Origin: Ralstonia sp. NFACC01
GTDB lineage: Bacteria > Pseudomonadota > Gammaproteobacteria > Burkholderiales > Burkholderiaceae
Direction: 5' to 3'
DNA length: 64,000 bases
Assembly: GCF_900115545.1 (NCBI RefSeq)
Contig: NZ_FOWV01000003.1
Coordinates: 599,378 to 663,377, forward strand
Numbering within the stretch: the first letter of the stretch is position 1; every line of letters begins with the position of its first letter. Shown piece after piece: positions 10,535 through 18,905 of this stretch. A model generated the notes under the pieces. It was not told where the DNA came from and did not search any database. It saw only the letters and a list, made by a program, of their open reading frames with translations. Made by a program: the position numbers and the translations under genes.

Positions 10535-11836
10535 ATGTCGACTCCCTCCCGCAGCGCCGCCCTGTTTGAACGTGCCCAGAAGACCATTCCCGGCGGGGTG
10601 AACTCGCCGGTGCGCGCCTTCCGCTCGGTGGGCGGCACCCCGCGCTTCATCGCCAAAGCGGCCGGCCCGTATCTGTGGGACGCGGACGGCACCCGCTATA
10701 TCGACTACGTGGGCTCTTGGGGTCCGATGATCGTTGGCCACGCGCATCCGGATGTCGTCCGTGCCGTGCAGGAGGTGGCGGCCGACAGCTTTTCGTTCGG
10801 CGCGCCCACCGAGGCTGAAGTCGTCATGGCCGAGGAAATCTGTAAGCTCGTGCCGTCGATCGAGCAGGTACGGTTGGTGTCGTCCGGTACCGAAGCAACC
10901 ATGAGCGCCCTGCGCCTGGCGCGCGGTTTTACCGGGCGCGACCTGATCGTCAAGTTTGAGGGCTGCTACCACGGTCATGCAGACAGCCTGCTGGTCAAAG
11001 CCGGTTCGGGCCTGCTGACGTTTGCTGATACGACGCAGAACGCGCCCTCTTCCGCCGGCGTGCCGGAAGACGTGGTCAAGCACACGATGGTGTTGCCGTA
11101 CAACGATGTGGCCGCACTGCGCGAGGCCTTTGCCCGCCATGGCAAGGAAATCGCCGCCGTCATCGTCGAGCCCGTGGCCGGCAACATGAACCTCGTGCGT
11201 GGCAGCAACGAATTCCATCAGGCCATGCGTTCGCTGTGTACCGAGCACGGCGCCGTGCTGATCTTTGATGAGGTGATGACGGGCTTCCGCGTGGCGCTCG
11301 GTTGCGCGCAGGCGTTATACGGCATCAAGCCGGACCTGACGTGCCTGGGCAAGGTGATTGGCGGCGGCATGCCAGCCGCGGCGTTTGGTGGCCGCCGCGA
11401 CATCATGGGGTTCCTGGCGCCGCTGGGCAACGTCTACCAGGCAGGAACGTTGTCGGGCAATCCGCTGGCCGTGGCGGCAGGGCTGACCACGTTGCGGCTG
11501 ATTGCGGCGGAGGGTTTCCACGACCGACTGGCCGCGCAAACACGCAAGCTGGTGGATGGGCTGGCCGATATTGCACGTGAAGTTGGCGTGCCGTTTGCCG
11601 CAGACAGCGTGGGCGGCATGTTCGGCATCTACTTCCGCGAAGGCGTCCCGACGAGCTTTGCAGAAGTGACCAAGAGCGATGTTGGGCGCTTCAATGCGTT
11701 CTTCCACGCGATGCTGGATCAAGGCGTCTATCTGGCGCCTTCTGCGTTTGAGGCCGGGTTTGTGTCTTCCACGCATGATGATGCGATTTTGGACGCTACT
11801 TTTGAGGCGGCTCGGAAGGCGTTTAAGGCTGTTTGA
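10535..11836 (+). CDS. hemL: glutamate-1-semialdehyde 2,1-aminomutase
   Basis: PLP enzyme of the C5 tetrapyrrole pathway that converts glutamate-1-semialdehyde to 5-aminolevulinate. It has 433 residues, matching the family (about 425-435). Class III aminotransferase marks: [16 protein letters not shown], the EPVAGNMN segment, DEVMTGFR, and the Schiff-base lysine in [17 protein letters not shown] (Lys about 273). The N-terminus [25 protein letters not shown] is diagnostic of HemL over other class III enzymes. Divergent from rubredoxin. Confidence 0.97.
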   Translation: MSTPSRSAALFERAQKTIPGGVNSPVRAFRSVGGTPRFIAKAAGPYLWDADGTRYIDYVGSWGPMIVGHAHPDVVRAVQEVAADSFSFGAPTEAEVVMAEEICKLVPSIEQVRLVSSGTEATMSALRLARGFTGRDLIVKFEGCYHGHADSLLVKAGSGLLTFADTTQNAPSSAGVPEDVVKHTMVLPYNDVAALREAFARHGKEIAAVIVEPVAGNMNLVRGSNEFHQAMRSLCTEHGAVLIFDEVMTGFRVALGCAQALYGIKPDLTCLGKVIGGGMPAAAFGGRRDIMGFLAPLGNVYQAGTLSGNPLAVAAGLTTLRLIAAEGFHDRLAAQTRKLVDGLADIAREVGVPFAADSVGGMFGIYFREGVPTSFAEVTKSDVGRFNAFFHAMLDQGVYLAPSAFEAGFVSSTHDDAILDATFEAARKAFKAV

Positions 11837-11887
11837 GTTTTTTTGTTTTCTTGGGATGAGCCTTGGTGGGGCACCCCTGGTTTCATC

Positions 11888-11950
11888 CCCTGCCGGGGCT
11901 GACTCACTTTCTTTGTCTTGCCAAAGAAAAGTAGGTCGTGCCCGGCAGGG
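11888..11950. repeat. nested inverted-repeat element between convergent genes
   Basis: Outer arms CCCTGCCGGG (11888-11897) and CCCGGCAGGG (11941-11950) enclose an inner stem TTTCTTTG (11908-11915) and CAAAGAAA (11922-11929). The element lies between the 3' ends of hemL and the convergent DapA-like gene, so it may act as a bidirectional terminator. The CTTTCTTTG..CAAAGAAA core looks like a dispersed repeat I recall from Ralstonia and Burkholderia intergenic regions; that identity is from memory and not computed. Confidence 0.6.
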
Positions 11951-11983
11951 AACGAAAGGGGGATGGACCACCAACAAAAAAAC

Positions 11984-12892
11984 TCAAACCCTCCGAGCCA
12001 TTTCCGCCAACTCGCTCCCCAAACCCTCAGAAACCCCCATCATCGGCGCCCGCAACACATTCCGAATCAACCCCTCAGCAGCCAGCCAAGCCTTCAAAGG
12101 CCCCGGATTCGTCTCAGCAAACAGCAACCGAATCACCGGCGCCAGCGCATGATGCAACCGCCGCGCATCGTTCAACCGTTGTTCTTGCACCGCCCTTGCC
12201 ATCTCAACAAACAGCTCCGTGCGGACATGCGCCGCAGCAATGATCGCCCCCACGCCGCCTGCGCACAGCGTGCCGAACACCTGCGCATCCTCCCCCGCCA
12301 GCACCTGCAACCGGCCGTCGGCAATCACGCGCTGCGTCTTGTCAGCATCACCGCCGCAATCCTTGATGCCGTGGATGTTGGGATGTGCCGCCAGCGCAAG
12401 CAGCGTTTCGGTGTCGATGTTTGCACCGGTGCGATACGGAATGTCGTACAGCAGCACCGGCACGGGCGAAGCATCGGCCAATGCAGTGAAGTACTCGATG
12501 ATCCCGCGCTGCGACGGACGAATGTAGGAAGGCGCCGGAATCAGAAACGCTGCCGGCCGATGCTCAGCGAGGCGCAGCATCCGCTCGCGTACGGACGCGA
12601 GGGCGCTGCCCGAGACGCCCATCACTACGGGTAAGCCGTCAGCGGCGGCGCGTACCGTATCGAGCACGTCCGCCTGTTCCTGATCAGTCAGCGCTGCGGC
12701 TTCGCCGGTACTGCCACACGCCACGAAGCCGGCAACGCCCAACGCGCGATAGCGCACCACTAACGTATACAGTGCGCCGTAGTTGACCGATCGCGCGGCG
12801 TCATCGGCAAACGGCGTCACGATGGGCACCCAGATGCCCGCATAAGACGGACGTTCGCGGGTGGACAGATTGGTGGATGAATTTTCAAGCAC
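11984..12892 (-). CDS. dihydrodipicolinate synthase family protein (DapA-like aldolase/lyase)
   Basis: TIM-barrel class I aldolase of 302 residues. Family marks: GSTGEAAAL at about 60-68, catalytic Tyr in LLYDIPYRTG (Tyr149), and Schiff-base Lys in HGIKDCGGD (Lys177). The Arg of the NVPGRTG-type loop is kept as PYRTG. It could be 4-hydroxy-tetrahydrodipicolinate synthase (lysine and diaminopimelate synthesis), but the family also holds N-acetylneuraminate lyase and sugar-acid enzymes, and the setting, alone and convergent with hemL, does not decide. A main dapA elsewhere in the genome is likely, which would make this a paralogue. Its last coding bases follow the nested inverted repeat that may end its transcript. 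Confidence 0.85.
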   Translation of the reverse strand: MLENSSTNLSTRERPSYAGIWVPIVTPFADDAARSVNYGALYTLVVRYRALGVAGFVACGSTGEAAALTDQEQADVLDTVRAAADGLPVVMGVSGSALASVRERMLRLAEHRPAAFLIPAPSYIRPSQRGIIEYFTALADASPVPVLLYDIPYRTGANIDTETLLALAAHPNIHGIKDCGGDADKTQRVIADGRLQVLAGEDAQVFGTLCAGGVGAIIAAAHVRTELFVEMARAVQEQRLNDARRLHHALAPVIRLLFAETNPGPLKAWLAAEGLIRNVLRAPMMGVSEGLGSELAEMARRV

Positions 12893-13292
12893 GACAACAC
12901 TCCTGGACGAATCAACGACCGGTCAAAAACCATCAGAAGCGCTTCGGGAATGCAGGCCCGCGAGATGCGGGTGAGAGGCAACCGTGTCTAACGTGTCGGT
13001 CAACCGCTGTTCCGTCGCCCATCTGACGGAACAGCGCTCCGGTCAGACGAGCGGCTGTTTGGTGGCTTTTTTGGCGCGCGCGAGCGTCGACACGGCCGAC
13101 AGGCTGAATGCCGGTGCCGTGCAGATCGACGAGAAAGGGGAAATCGCGCGCATGGAAATTGTCAAAAAAGTCCCCATACCGTACTGATGTGTGACTGGAG
13201 CGTCAAGCGCATAAGCTAAAGTGCGCTGAAACGACATGCGACGATGTCGGTCTCATGCCACATTCTTTTCAGATTCAGATCTAGAGGACTTC
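12893..13292. other. intergenic region between the DapA-like gene and lemA
   Basis: 400 bases with divergent promoters expected for the flanking genes. The short open frames here show no family resemblance. The only clear structure is the 12-base inverted repeat listed separately. A GAGG ribosome binding site precedes the lemA ATG. Confidence 0.5.
13005..13036. repeat. 12-bp perfect inverted repeat
   Basis: CGCTGTTCCGTC (13005-13016) and GACGGAACAGCG (13025-13036) are perfect reverse complements separated by 8 bases. It lies about 110 bases upstream of the DapA-like start and 255 bases upstream of lemA. The length suits a strong RNA hairpin or a dimeric regulator site. No T-run follows on either strand. 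Confidence 0.6.
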
Positions 13293-13919
13293 ATGACCCC
13301 TGCCCTGACCTTCCGTTCGACGCGTTTTTCGGGACTGCGCTGGCTTGCGCTGTCGTTGGCCGTGCTGGCTGCGCCGTTCCTGTCTGCATGCGGCTACAAC
13401 GATTTCCAGGCAAAAGATGAAGCCACCAAGGCCGCCTGGGCCGAGGTCGTCAACCAATACCAGCGTCGTGCGGACCTGATTCCGAACCTCGTCAACACGG
13501 TCAAGGGCTATGCCTCGCACGAGAAGGACACGCTGGAAGCGGTGACCAAGGCCCGGGCCGCAGCCACCAGCTTCCAGATCACGCCGGAGGTGCTGAATGA
13601 TCCGGCGGCGTTCCAGAAATTCCAGCAGGTGCAGGGCGAGCTTTCGAGCGCGCTGTCGCGCCTGATGGCGGTGTCGGAGAACTATCCGCAGCTCAAGGCT
13701 GACCAGTCGTTCCGCGATCTGCAATCGCAACTGGAAGGCACCGAGAACCGCATTACGGTGGCCCGCCAGCGTTACATCAAATCGGTGCAGGAGTACAACG
13801 TGCTTGCGCGTAGCTTCCCGACCAACCTGACGGCCAAGGTAATGGGCTACCAGGTCAAGCCGAACTTCACTGTCGAGAACGAGAAAGGTATCTCCACCGC
13901 CCCGGCGGTGAAGTTCTGA
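13293..13919 (+). CDS. lemA: LemA family lipoprotein
   Basis: 208 residues. N-terminal signal peptide with lipobox LSAC (Cys33), then the LemA fold: coiled-coil helices including WAEVVNQYQRRADLIPNLVNTVKGYASHE at about 48-76 and the C-terminal ARSFPTNLTAKVMGYQVKPNF. The chosen ATG at 13293 has AGAGGA in front and gives a normal signal peptide; an in-frame codon 57 bases upstream would only add polar residues before it. First gene of an operon with two TPM-domain proteins, the recurrent LemA-TPM pairing. The molecular function of the pair is not settled. Confidence 0.93.
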   Translation: MTPALTFRSTRFSGLRWLALSLAVLAAPFLSACGYNDFQAKDEATKAAWAEVVNQYQRRADLIPNLVNTVKGYASHEKDTLEAVTKARAAATSFQITPEVLNDPAAFQKFQQVQGELSSALSRLMAVSENYPQLKADQSFRDLQSQLEGTENRITVARQRYIKSVQEYNVLARSFPTNLTAKVMGYQVKPNFTVENEKGISTAPAVKF

Positions 13920-13932
13920 CGAGCTGACGATC

Positions 13933-14793
13933 ATGTCGATACGCGCGCGTGCCTGCTTCGCCTTCCTGCTGACTGCAGCCCTGTGGCTGGCCGCCGCGCT
14001 ACCTGCGCGCGCGCAAAGCGACATGGTGGCCGTACCGCCTCTGGCTGCGCGCGTAACCGACCTGACCGGCACGCTCAGCGTCGAGCAGAAAAGCGCGCTC
14101 GAACAGGTGCTGGCCGATTACGAACAGCAGCGCGGCAGTCAGATCTTCGTGCTGATGGTGCCGTCCACTGCGCCGGAACCCATCGAGGCGTATGGCATCC
14201 GCGTGGCCGATGCGTGGAAGGCCGGCCGCAAGGGCGTGGACGACGGCGCGATCATCCTCATCGCCAAGGACAACCCGGCGTCGCTGCGCAAGATGCGTAT
14301 CGAGGTCGGGCGCGGGCTGGAAGGGGCGCTGACGGATGCGCAATCAAAGCGCGTCCTGCAGGACGTGATGGCGCCGCACTTTCGCCAGGGCGATTTCTAC
14401 GGCGGGCTGTCAGCGGGCATCTCGGCCATCCAGACCGTCATTGCGCAAGAGAGCCTGCCGCCGGCTGAGCGGGCAAAGCGCCAGCAATCCGGTGGCGGCA
14501 TCGGCGATTGGCTGCCCGTGCTGTTTCCGCTCGCGATCATCGTGTTCTTCGTGCTCAGCGCGGCCATGCGGTCGGGCGGGCGCGTGACCGGCAGCATGCC
14601 CGGCCGGCCCGGCTCGCGCGTGATGATGGGCAATCGCGGGTGGGGCCCTGGCACCATCGGCGGCTTGGGTGGTGGATTGGGCGGCTGGGGACGCGGAGGC
14701 GGTGATTTTGGCGGCGGAGGCGGTGGAGGCGGCGGCTTTGGCGGCGGGGGTGGTGGTGATTTCGGTGGCGGTGGCGCCTCCGGCAACTGGTAA
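13933..14793 (+). CDS. TPM-domain membrane protein (YgcG-like)
   Basis: 286 residues. Signal peptide (cleavage likely after ALPARAQ), TPM domain at about 35-180 (VTDLTGTLSVEQKSALEQVL, then VDDGAIILIAKDN and RIEVGRGLEGALTD), a transmembrane helix at about 192-212 and a long glycine-rich tail with GGGG runs ending in GASGNW. The layout is that of the YgcG family paired with LemA. The domain is periplasmic; related TPM proteins include TLP18.3 of chloroplasts. It starts 13 bases after lemA, so it is surely co-transcribed. The Gly-rich end is low complexity. Confidence 0.92.
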   Translation: MSIRARACFAFLLTAALWLAAALPARAQSDMVAVPPLAARVTDLTGTLSVEQKSALEQVLADYEQQRGSQIFVLMVPSTAPEPIEAYGIRVADAWKAGRKGVDDGAIILIAKDNPASLRKMRIEVGRGLEGALTDAQSKRVLQDVMAPHFRQGDFYGGLSAGISAIQTVIAQESLPPAERAKRQQSGGGIGDWLPVLFPLAIIVFFVLSAAMRSGGRVTGSMPGRPGSRVMMGNRGWGPGTIGGLGGGLGGWGRGGGDFGGGGGGGGGFGGGGGGDFGGGGASGNW

Positions 14794-14808
14794 CCGGTAA
14801 ACACATCC

Positions 14809-15333
14809 ATGGCTTCCACGACCCGACATCACCGCGGCGCCCGGCGTGCCCTCACCCATCTGCTGACGACCTCGTCGCACGCCAGACGCGCGTTTCCGCC
14901 GGCAGAACTGCAAAAGCTCGAAGCCGCCGTGCGCGAAGGCGAACAACGCCATCGCGGCGAAGTGCGCGTCGTCATCGAAAGCTCGCTGCCGATGCGCGAC
15001 GCGTGGGCTGGTGTATCGCCGCGTCACCGCGCCCGGATGCTGTTCGGGCTGCTGGAGGTGTGGAACACGCGCGAGCACGTAGGCGTGCTGCTCTACATCA
15101 ACCTGGCCGACCACGCGGTTGAGATCCTGGCCGACCACGGGATCGCCGCGAAAGTCGACGCGCACACGTGGCGCACCATCTGCGAGACCATCACGCGCGG
15201 CTTTGCCCAGCGCGTGAGCATGACCCCGGTGCTCGATGCGCTGGCGCAGATCAACGACCTCCTCGCCGCACACGTGCCTTCCGATGGCACGCCGCGCACC
15301 AATGAGCTGAGCGACCGGCCGATCGTGCTGTAA
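14809..15333 (+). CDS. second TPM-domain protein
   Basis: 174 residues, 15 bases after the preceding TPM gene. TPM-type motifs: FPPAELQKLEAAVREGEQRHRGEVRVVIES, then NTREHVGVLLYINLADHAVEILADHGIAAKV and the WRTICETI..GF segment. No signal peptide or membrane segment is seen, so unlike its neighbour it appears cytosolic or peripheral. The lemA-TPM-TPM triplet recurs in Burkholderiales. Function unknown. Confidence 0.88.
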   Translation: MASTTRHHRGARRALTHLLTTSSHARRAFPPAELQKLEAAVREGEQRHRGEVRVVIESSLPMRDAWAGVSPRHRARMLFGLLEVWNTREHVGVLLYINLADHAVEILADHGIAAKVDAHTWRTICETITRGFAQRVSMTPVLDALAQINDLLAAHVPSDGTPRTNELSDRPIVL

Positions 15334-15966
15334 CGGCGCTACGCTTTATTCGTTTCTTCCCCGGCCGTGCCGAGCCATGTTTCAGAACTGAAACGGTTTT
15401 GACATGGCCGGCCGCGTCACCCCTGTCGGTCGCGCGCCTAATCCTTCCATACGAGGGAATGGCCATCGGCGCATCAGGCGTCAAGCTCAGGCCGCGGTTC
15501 TGCCGTAGGCCACCTCCCCGATAAAGCACGCCTCTTTTCCTGCAACGCGCTCCCTAAGACGCCTCGCGGCCACGCCGCGCCGGACGACACCGATGCATCG
15601 CATCTTGTCTCGGCAGAGGCCGCATGTTTCAGCAATGCACGCATTGATGTGACTGGCACGGCTGCGGGCTTACCCGGGGCTTTTTGCGGTGCACAACGCG
15701 TCTGCGTCACTTTTACGTTTGGCGTTTGCGCAAATTAATTCGGCGGCATCGTTTGCTGTATCGCAATCGGCACAAAGTGCGCGTAACGCTTGGGAAACAA
15801 GCACCGGCCAATTGCCTGGGCTAGACGCTGGCACGGCTGCCCAGCCATTGAAAATCAAGGACTTAGCGGCAATGGCACGTTCGTCGCTCTGTTGCTCCCG
15901 CCGACATAGCAGCACGGTGTTTCGGAAAGACAAGACAGAATCGACGCACACCTGAGGGGGTGGGAC
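15334..15966. other. long intergenic region upstream of the Tad pilus locus
   Basis: 633 bases with no credible gene. GC is lower in the second half (around 15700-15960), as expected for promoter DNA. It holds one perfect 16-base palindrome (separate entry) followed at 15400-15405 by TTGACA, a possible -35 with no good -10 at 16-18 bases. It probably carries the promoter for flp. Confidence 0.5.
15379..15394. promoter_or_regulatory. 16-bp palindrome GTTTCAGAACTGAAAC
   Basis: Perfect palindrome with 7-base arms and a 2-base centre, about 570 bases upstream of the first flp pilin gene and just downstream of the TPM gene. It resembles the 16-bp sites in the 46-60 kb peptide locus (GTnTCaAnnTtGAnAC) but differs at one position in each arm. 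A regulator site for the Tad locus is possible; no direct evidence. Confidence 0.4.
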
Positions 15967-16182
15967 GTGGAAACCAAAGACCAACACATCAAATGCCGCC
16001 GGACCGGTGCAGCCAGCGTGGAATACGCCCTGTTGCTGGTGATGGTGGCTTTGGTGCTGATTGCCGTCATGGCGAGCGTCGAAACCAGCGTGGGCGATTT
16101 CTGGAGCAACGCGGCATCGGTATTGATGACACCCGGCGGGTTCGGATCATCGGGCTCGCAGGGCGGTGGTTCGGGTGGTTGA
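15967..16182 (+). CDS. Flp-type pilin with glycine-rich C-terminus
   Basis: 71 residues from a GTG start preceded by GAGGGGG. It carries the Flp prepilin motif TGAASVEYALLL: Gly before the cut, Glu at +5 and Tyr at +6, followed by a hydrophobic helix (VMVALVLIAVMASV) for membrane insertion and fibre packing. CpaA would cleave after that Gly. Unlike normal Flp it ends in a Gly/Ser tail (GGFGSSGSQGGGSGG), so it may be a minor or variant pilin. It lies at the head of the Tad locus, 513 bases before a second, canonical pilin. Confidence 0.85.
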   Translation: METKDQHIKCRRTGAASVEYALLLVMVALVLIAVMASVETSVGDFWSNAASVLMTPGGFGSSGSQGGGSGG

Positions 16183-16695
16183 TATTCCAAGGCCTGGGTA
16201 GCGCGCAATCGCACCACGGGCCGGTAGCACACAGCGCATGCCAGACGAGCAGCGCAGCGAACAGAACAGAAGACGTACGGGGAAGTTGTGAACGCGCTGG
16301 CACAAAGAGGCCAGCCGGCTGCAGAGACCAGCAAACCGCTGGGAGCGTCTGCGGTGAACACGGAAGTTGTTGCACTTTCAGGCGTGAGCCGGTCCCTGGA
16401 GGAATGGTGGACCAGCCCACGGCGCCCAGTGGGCACCTGCTGCGATTTGCGGCGATGCCCGGGCGAGCAAGCACCAGCGGCCACGCCGGTGCGAGCCCTG
16501 AGACTGGTGAAGTCGGGGGAGCCTCTTGGTGTTGTTGTGCTCCGGAACATGCTGGCCTTGCGCCGGTGTGGCACCGGCGTGCGCACACGATCTCCGGAAC
16601 CCCCGGTTTGGCCTTGGCCGGCTTGTCTGGCCAGAACCCAGCGCCCGATCTTCAGCGGTGCGCCTTTCCTTGAACCATGACGTGAGGAGATTGAA
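16183..16695 (+). other. spacer between two flp pilin genes
   Basis: 513 bases. One open frame (16288-16680) spans most of it but its product has no hydrophobic segment, no domain and an arginine/proline-rich composition expected of a chance frame. It probably carries the promoter and leader of the second, major pilin gene. I see no convincing small gene. Confidence 0.45.
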
Positions 16696-16872
16696 ATGAA
16701 AGCCATGATCAAGCGTTTCGTGCGCGAAGAAGACGGTGCAGCCGGCGTGGAATACGCACTGCTGCTGGCCTTTGTGGCTCTGGTGATGGTGACCTACGGG
16801 ACCACCGTCAAGACCGCGGTCGGCGCCATCTGGAATTCGATCGCAACCCAGCTGTCGACGGCCGCCGCCTGA
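16696..16872 (+). CDS. flp: Flp major pilin
   Basis: 58 residues, the classic Flp size. Short basic leader MKAMIKRFVREEDG, cleavage site before AAGVEYALLLAFVALVMVTYGTT (Glu+5, Tyr+6), then an amphipathic C-terminal part ending TQLSTAAA. Ribosome binding site GAGGAG precedes ATG 16696. Secreted through the CpaC secretin and assembled by the CpaF ATPase with TadB and TadC. Too short to be found by simple length-based gene finding. Confidence 0.93.
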   Translation: MKAMIKRFVREEDGAAGVEYALLLAFVALVMVTYGTTVKTAVGAIWNSIATQLSTAAA

Positions 16873-16994
16873 GCAGTGCCAGTGCGCCCAGGTCAGGTCC
16901 GGCAGCCCCGGGCCTGATCCGGCGGAATACAAGCTGGCCCGCGGCGCCCGATGCCGCGCGGACAGCCAGAACAATGGCCCGAGAGGAACCCGAG

Positions 16995-17537
16995 ATGACC
17001 ACCATGACAAGCCTGAGCACCCTGGCGAACCTCAGCCTGATCGTGCTCATCGTGATAGCCGCAGCGAGCGACGTGCGCTCGCGCCGCATCCCGAACTGGC
17101 TGGTGGCGTCGGGCCTCGTCGCTGCGCTTCTCGCGCAATGCCTCACACAAGGCTTCACCGCAGGCGCGCTTGCCTGGCTCGGTGGCGCAGCAGTGGGCAT
17201 GGGACTTTGCATCGGTGTCTACCTGCTCGGTGGCATGGGCGCCGGTGACGTAAAGCTGATGGGCGCGATCGGCGCCTTCATGGGGCCCTTCGGCGCCTTC
17301 CACATTGCCTTCGTGAGTTTTCTGGCAGGCGGGGTGCTCGCGCTTGCCATGGTGTTGCTGCGCCGTGACGCGCAACGCTCGTTTGCAGGGGTTTCAACGC
17401 TGCTGATGTCGCTGCCATTCGGCGGCAAGGCCGTGCCTTCGCCAGAAACCGGGGGCAAGCGCAGCGGAACGATCCAGTTGCCGTACGCGGTGGCGTTTGC
17501 CGCAGGCACGTTGCTGGTGAAGTGGGGAGTGTTGTAG
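16995..17537 (+). CDS. cpaA: CpaA/TadV prepilin peptidase
   Basis: 180 residues, integral membrane aspartyl protease (A24 family) that cleaves Flp prepilins. The first catalytic Asp is in IVIAAASDVRSRRIPNWL and the second in GGMGAGDVKLMGAIGAF, the GxGD motif. About six hydrophobic helices. I chose ATG 16995 because GAGAGGAA lies just upstream; a start 21 bases earlier is possible. It follows the pilin genes, as usual in tad loci. Confidence 0.93.
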   Translation: MTTMTSLSTLANLSLIVLIVIAAASDVRSRRIPNWLVASGLVAALLAQCLTQGFTAGALAWLGGAAVGMGLCIGVYLLGGMGAGDVKLMGAIGAFMGPFGAFHIAFVSFLAGGVLALAMVLLRRDAQRSFAGVSTLLMSLPFGGKAVPSPETGGKRSGTIQLPYAVAFAAGTLLVKWGVL

Positions 17538-17900
17538 CCGAGGGGGGAACACCTGACGCGTGCCGATGCGGTGCTGGACAAGCACACGGCGTCGCCGCAG
17601 ACAGCCTGACGGAATGAACGCCACCAGGCACGCGCCAGACATACGAGGCATCAAGGACCACGCAAGAACGGTCCAGGACCGGGGAGAAGTGACATGCGTC
17701 AATCCAGTCGCACCATCGGGCAAGCCAGGACCTGCGCGGCGCCCCATCGCCATGCCTGCGGGCCACGTCCGTCCTGGCACGCACCTCCCTCTCTACCGTC
17801 GTCTTCGGCCGACCGGCGCATTGGCCGGCCGTGCATGCCCGTCACGTGTCTTCGGACCAAGTGGCGGTGGGATTGAGAACCATCTGAGTGGGGTTGGGAA
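17538..17900 (+). other. spacer between cpaA and cpaB
   Basis: 363 bases. Short open frames (for example 17694-17876) are cysteine/arginine/proline-rich and resemble nothing known. No hairpin followed by T-run is visible, so transcription probably continues into cpaB. Confidence 0.4.
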
Positions 17901-18758
17901 ATGAAAAACCTGCGCATTCTCTCCATGCTGTTGATTGCCACGATCGCCGGCCTTGCGGCGGTGGTCTTTGCCTCGCGCTGGCTCACACAGCAAAGCAGCA
18001 GCGGCATTACCAAGGTGGCGGTGGCCGCAGCCGATATCGACCTCGGCCAGCGCCTGTCGCCGGACTTCGTCAAGGTGGTGGACTGGCCCACCGCCAGCCT
18101 GCCGCCGGGCGCCATCTCCGACATGCAAGCCCTCAGCGGCCGCGTCGTGCGCGCCAGCCTGACACGCGGCGAGCCGGTGCTGGAATCGAAGCTGACGCCG
18201 CAAGGCACGGCGGGCGGTTTGTCGGCCGTCATTGCCGACGGCAAACGGGCCATCACCGTGCGTGTGAATGACGTCGTGGGCGTGGCGGGCTTCGCACTGC
18301 CGGGCAGCTACGTCGACATCATCGTCAACACGCTGCAAGACAGCAAAGACGGCAAGCCGGTGGCCGGCGATCGGTCCGATCAGTCGATCTCGAAGATCGT
18401 GCTGGAAAAGATCCTGGTGCTGGCCGTCGCTCAAGAGGTCAACCGCGACGACACCAAACCCAAGGTCGTGAACGCCGTCACGCTGGAAGTCACGCCCGAA
18501 CAAGCCGAGAAGCTCGACCTCGCACGCAGCGTAGGCACGCTCTCTCTGGTGCTGCGCAACCAGATCGACCCGCAACCCGCAGATACCAATGGCGCGACCA
18601 AGAGCACGCTGCTCAAGGAACCCGCCATCACGGCTGCCGTGGCGGTGCCGGTGGTCAAAACGGTGCAGGTGGTACGCCGCGTGGCTGCTGTGCAGCGCGC
18701 ACCCGGCAACTGCATCGGCGTGATTGCCGGCGTGGATCACAGCGCCGAGTGCTTCTAA
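17901..18758 (+). CDS. cpaB: CpaB/RcpC, Flp pilus assembly protein
   Basis: 285 residues. N-terminal membrane anchor (ILSMLLIATIAGLAAVVFASRWL), then a SAF/CpaB domain (VAAADIDLGQRLSPDFVKVVDWP and RGEPVLESKL) and the RcpC region (KRAITVRVNDVVGVAGFALPGSYVDIIV) with VTLEVTPEQAEKLDLARSVGTLSLVLR. It is a periplasmic protein that stabilises or modulates the secretin. It lies immediately before the secretin gene, as in nearly all tad loci. Confidence 0.93.
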   Translation: MKNLRILSMLLIATIAGLAAVVFASRWLTQQSSSGITKVAVAAADIDLGQRLSPDFVKVVDWPTASLPPGAISDMQALSGRVVRASLTRGEPVLESKLTPQGTAGGLSAVIADGKRAITVRVNDVVGVAGFALPGSYVDIIVNTLQDSKDGKPVAGDRSDQSISKIVLEKILVLAVAQEVNRDDTKPKVVNAVTLEVTPEQAEKLDLARSVGTLSLVLRNQIDPQPADTNGATKSTLLKEPAITAAVAVPVVKTVQVVRRVAAVQRAPGNCIGVIAGVDHSAECF

Positions 18759-18905
18759 AGCGAAACGCGCCACGGAACCCGCGGGCAACGATCAACAAGA
18801 AAACAGGAAGAACAGACCAAAGGCCCCAGGAAGAGGGCTCCGGCACGGTCACAGGCAACACATAACCGGCCTTGTCTTGCAGAACAACCAATCTGGGGGA
18901 TCACC

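Noticed and set aside
16288..16680. 130-codon frame between the pilin genes
   Set aside because: No domain or hydrophobic segment, weak start, composition of a chance frame.
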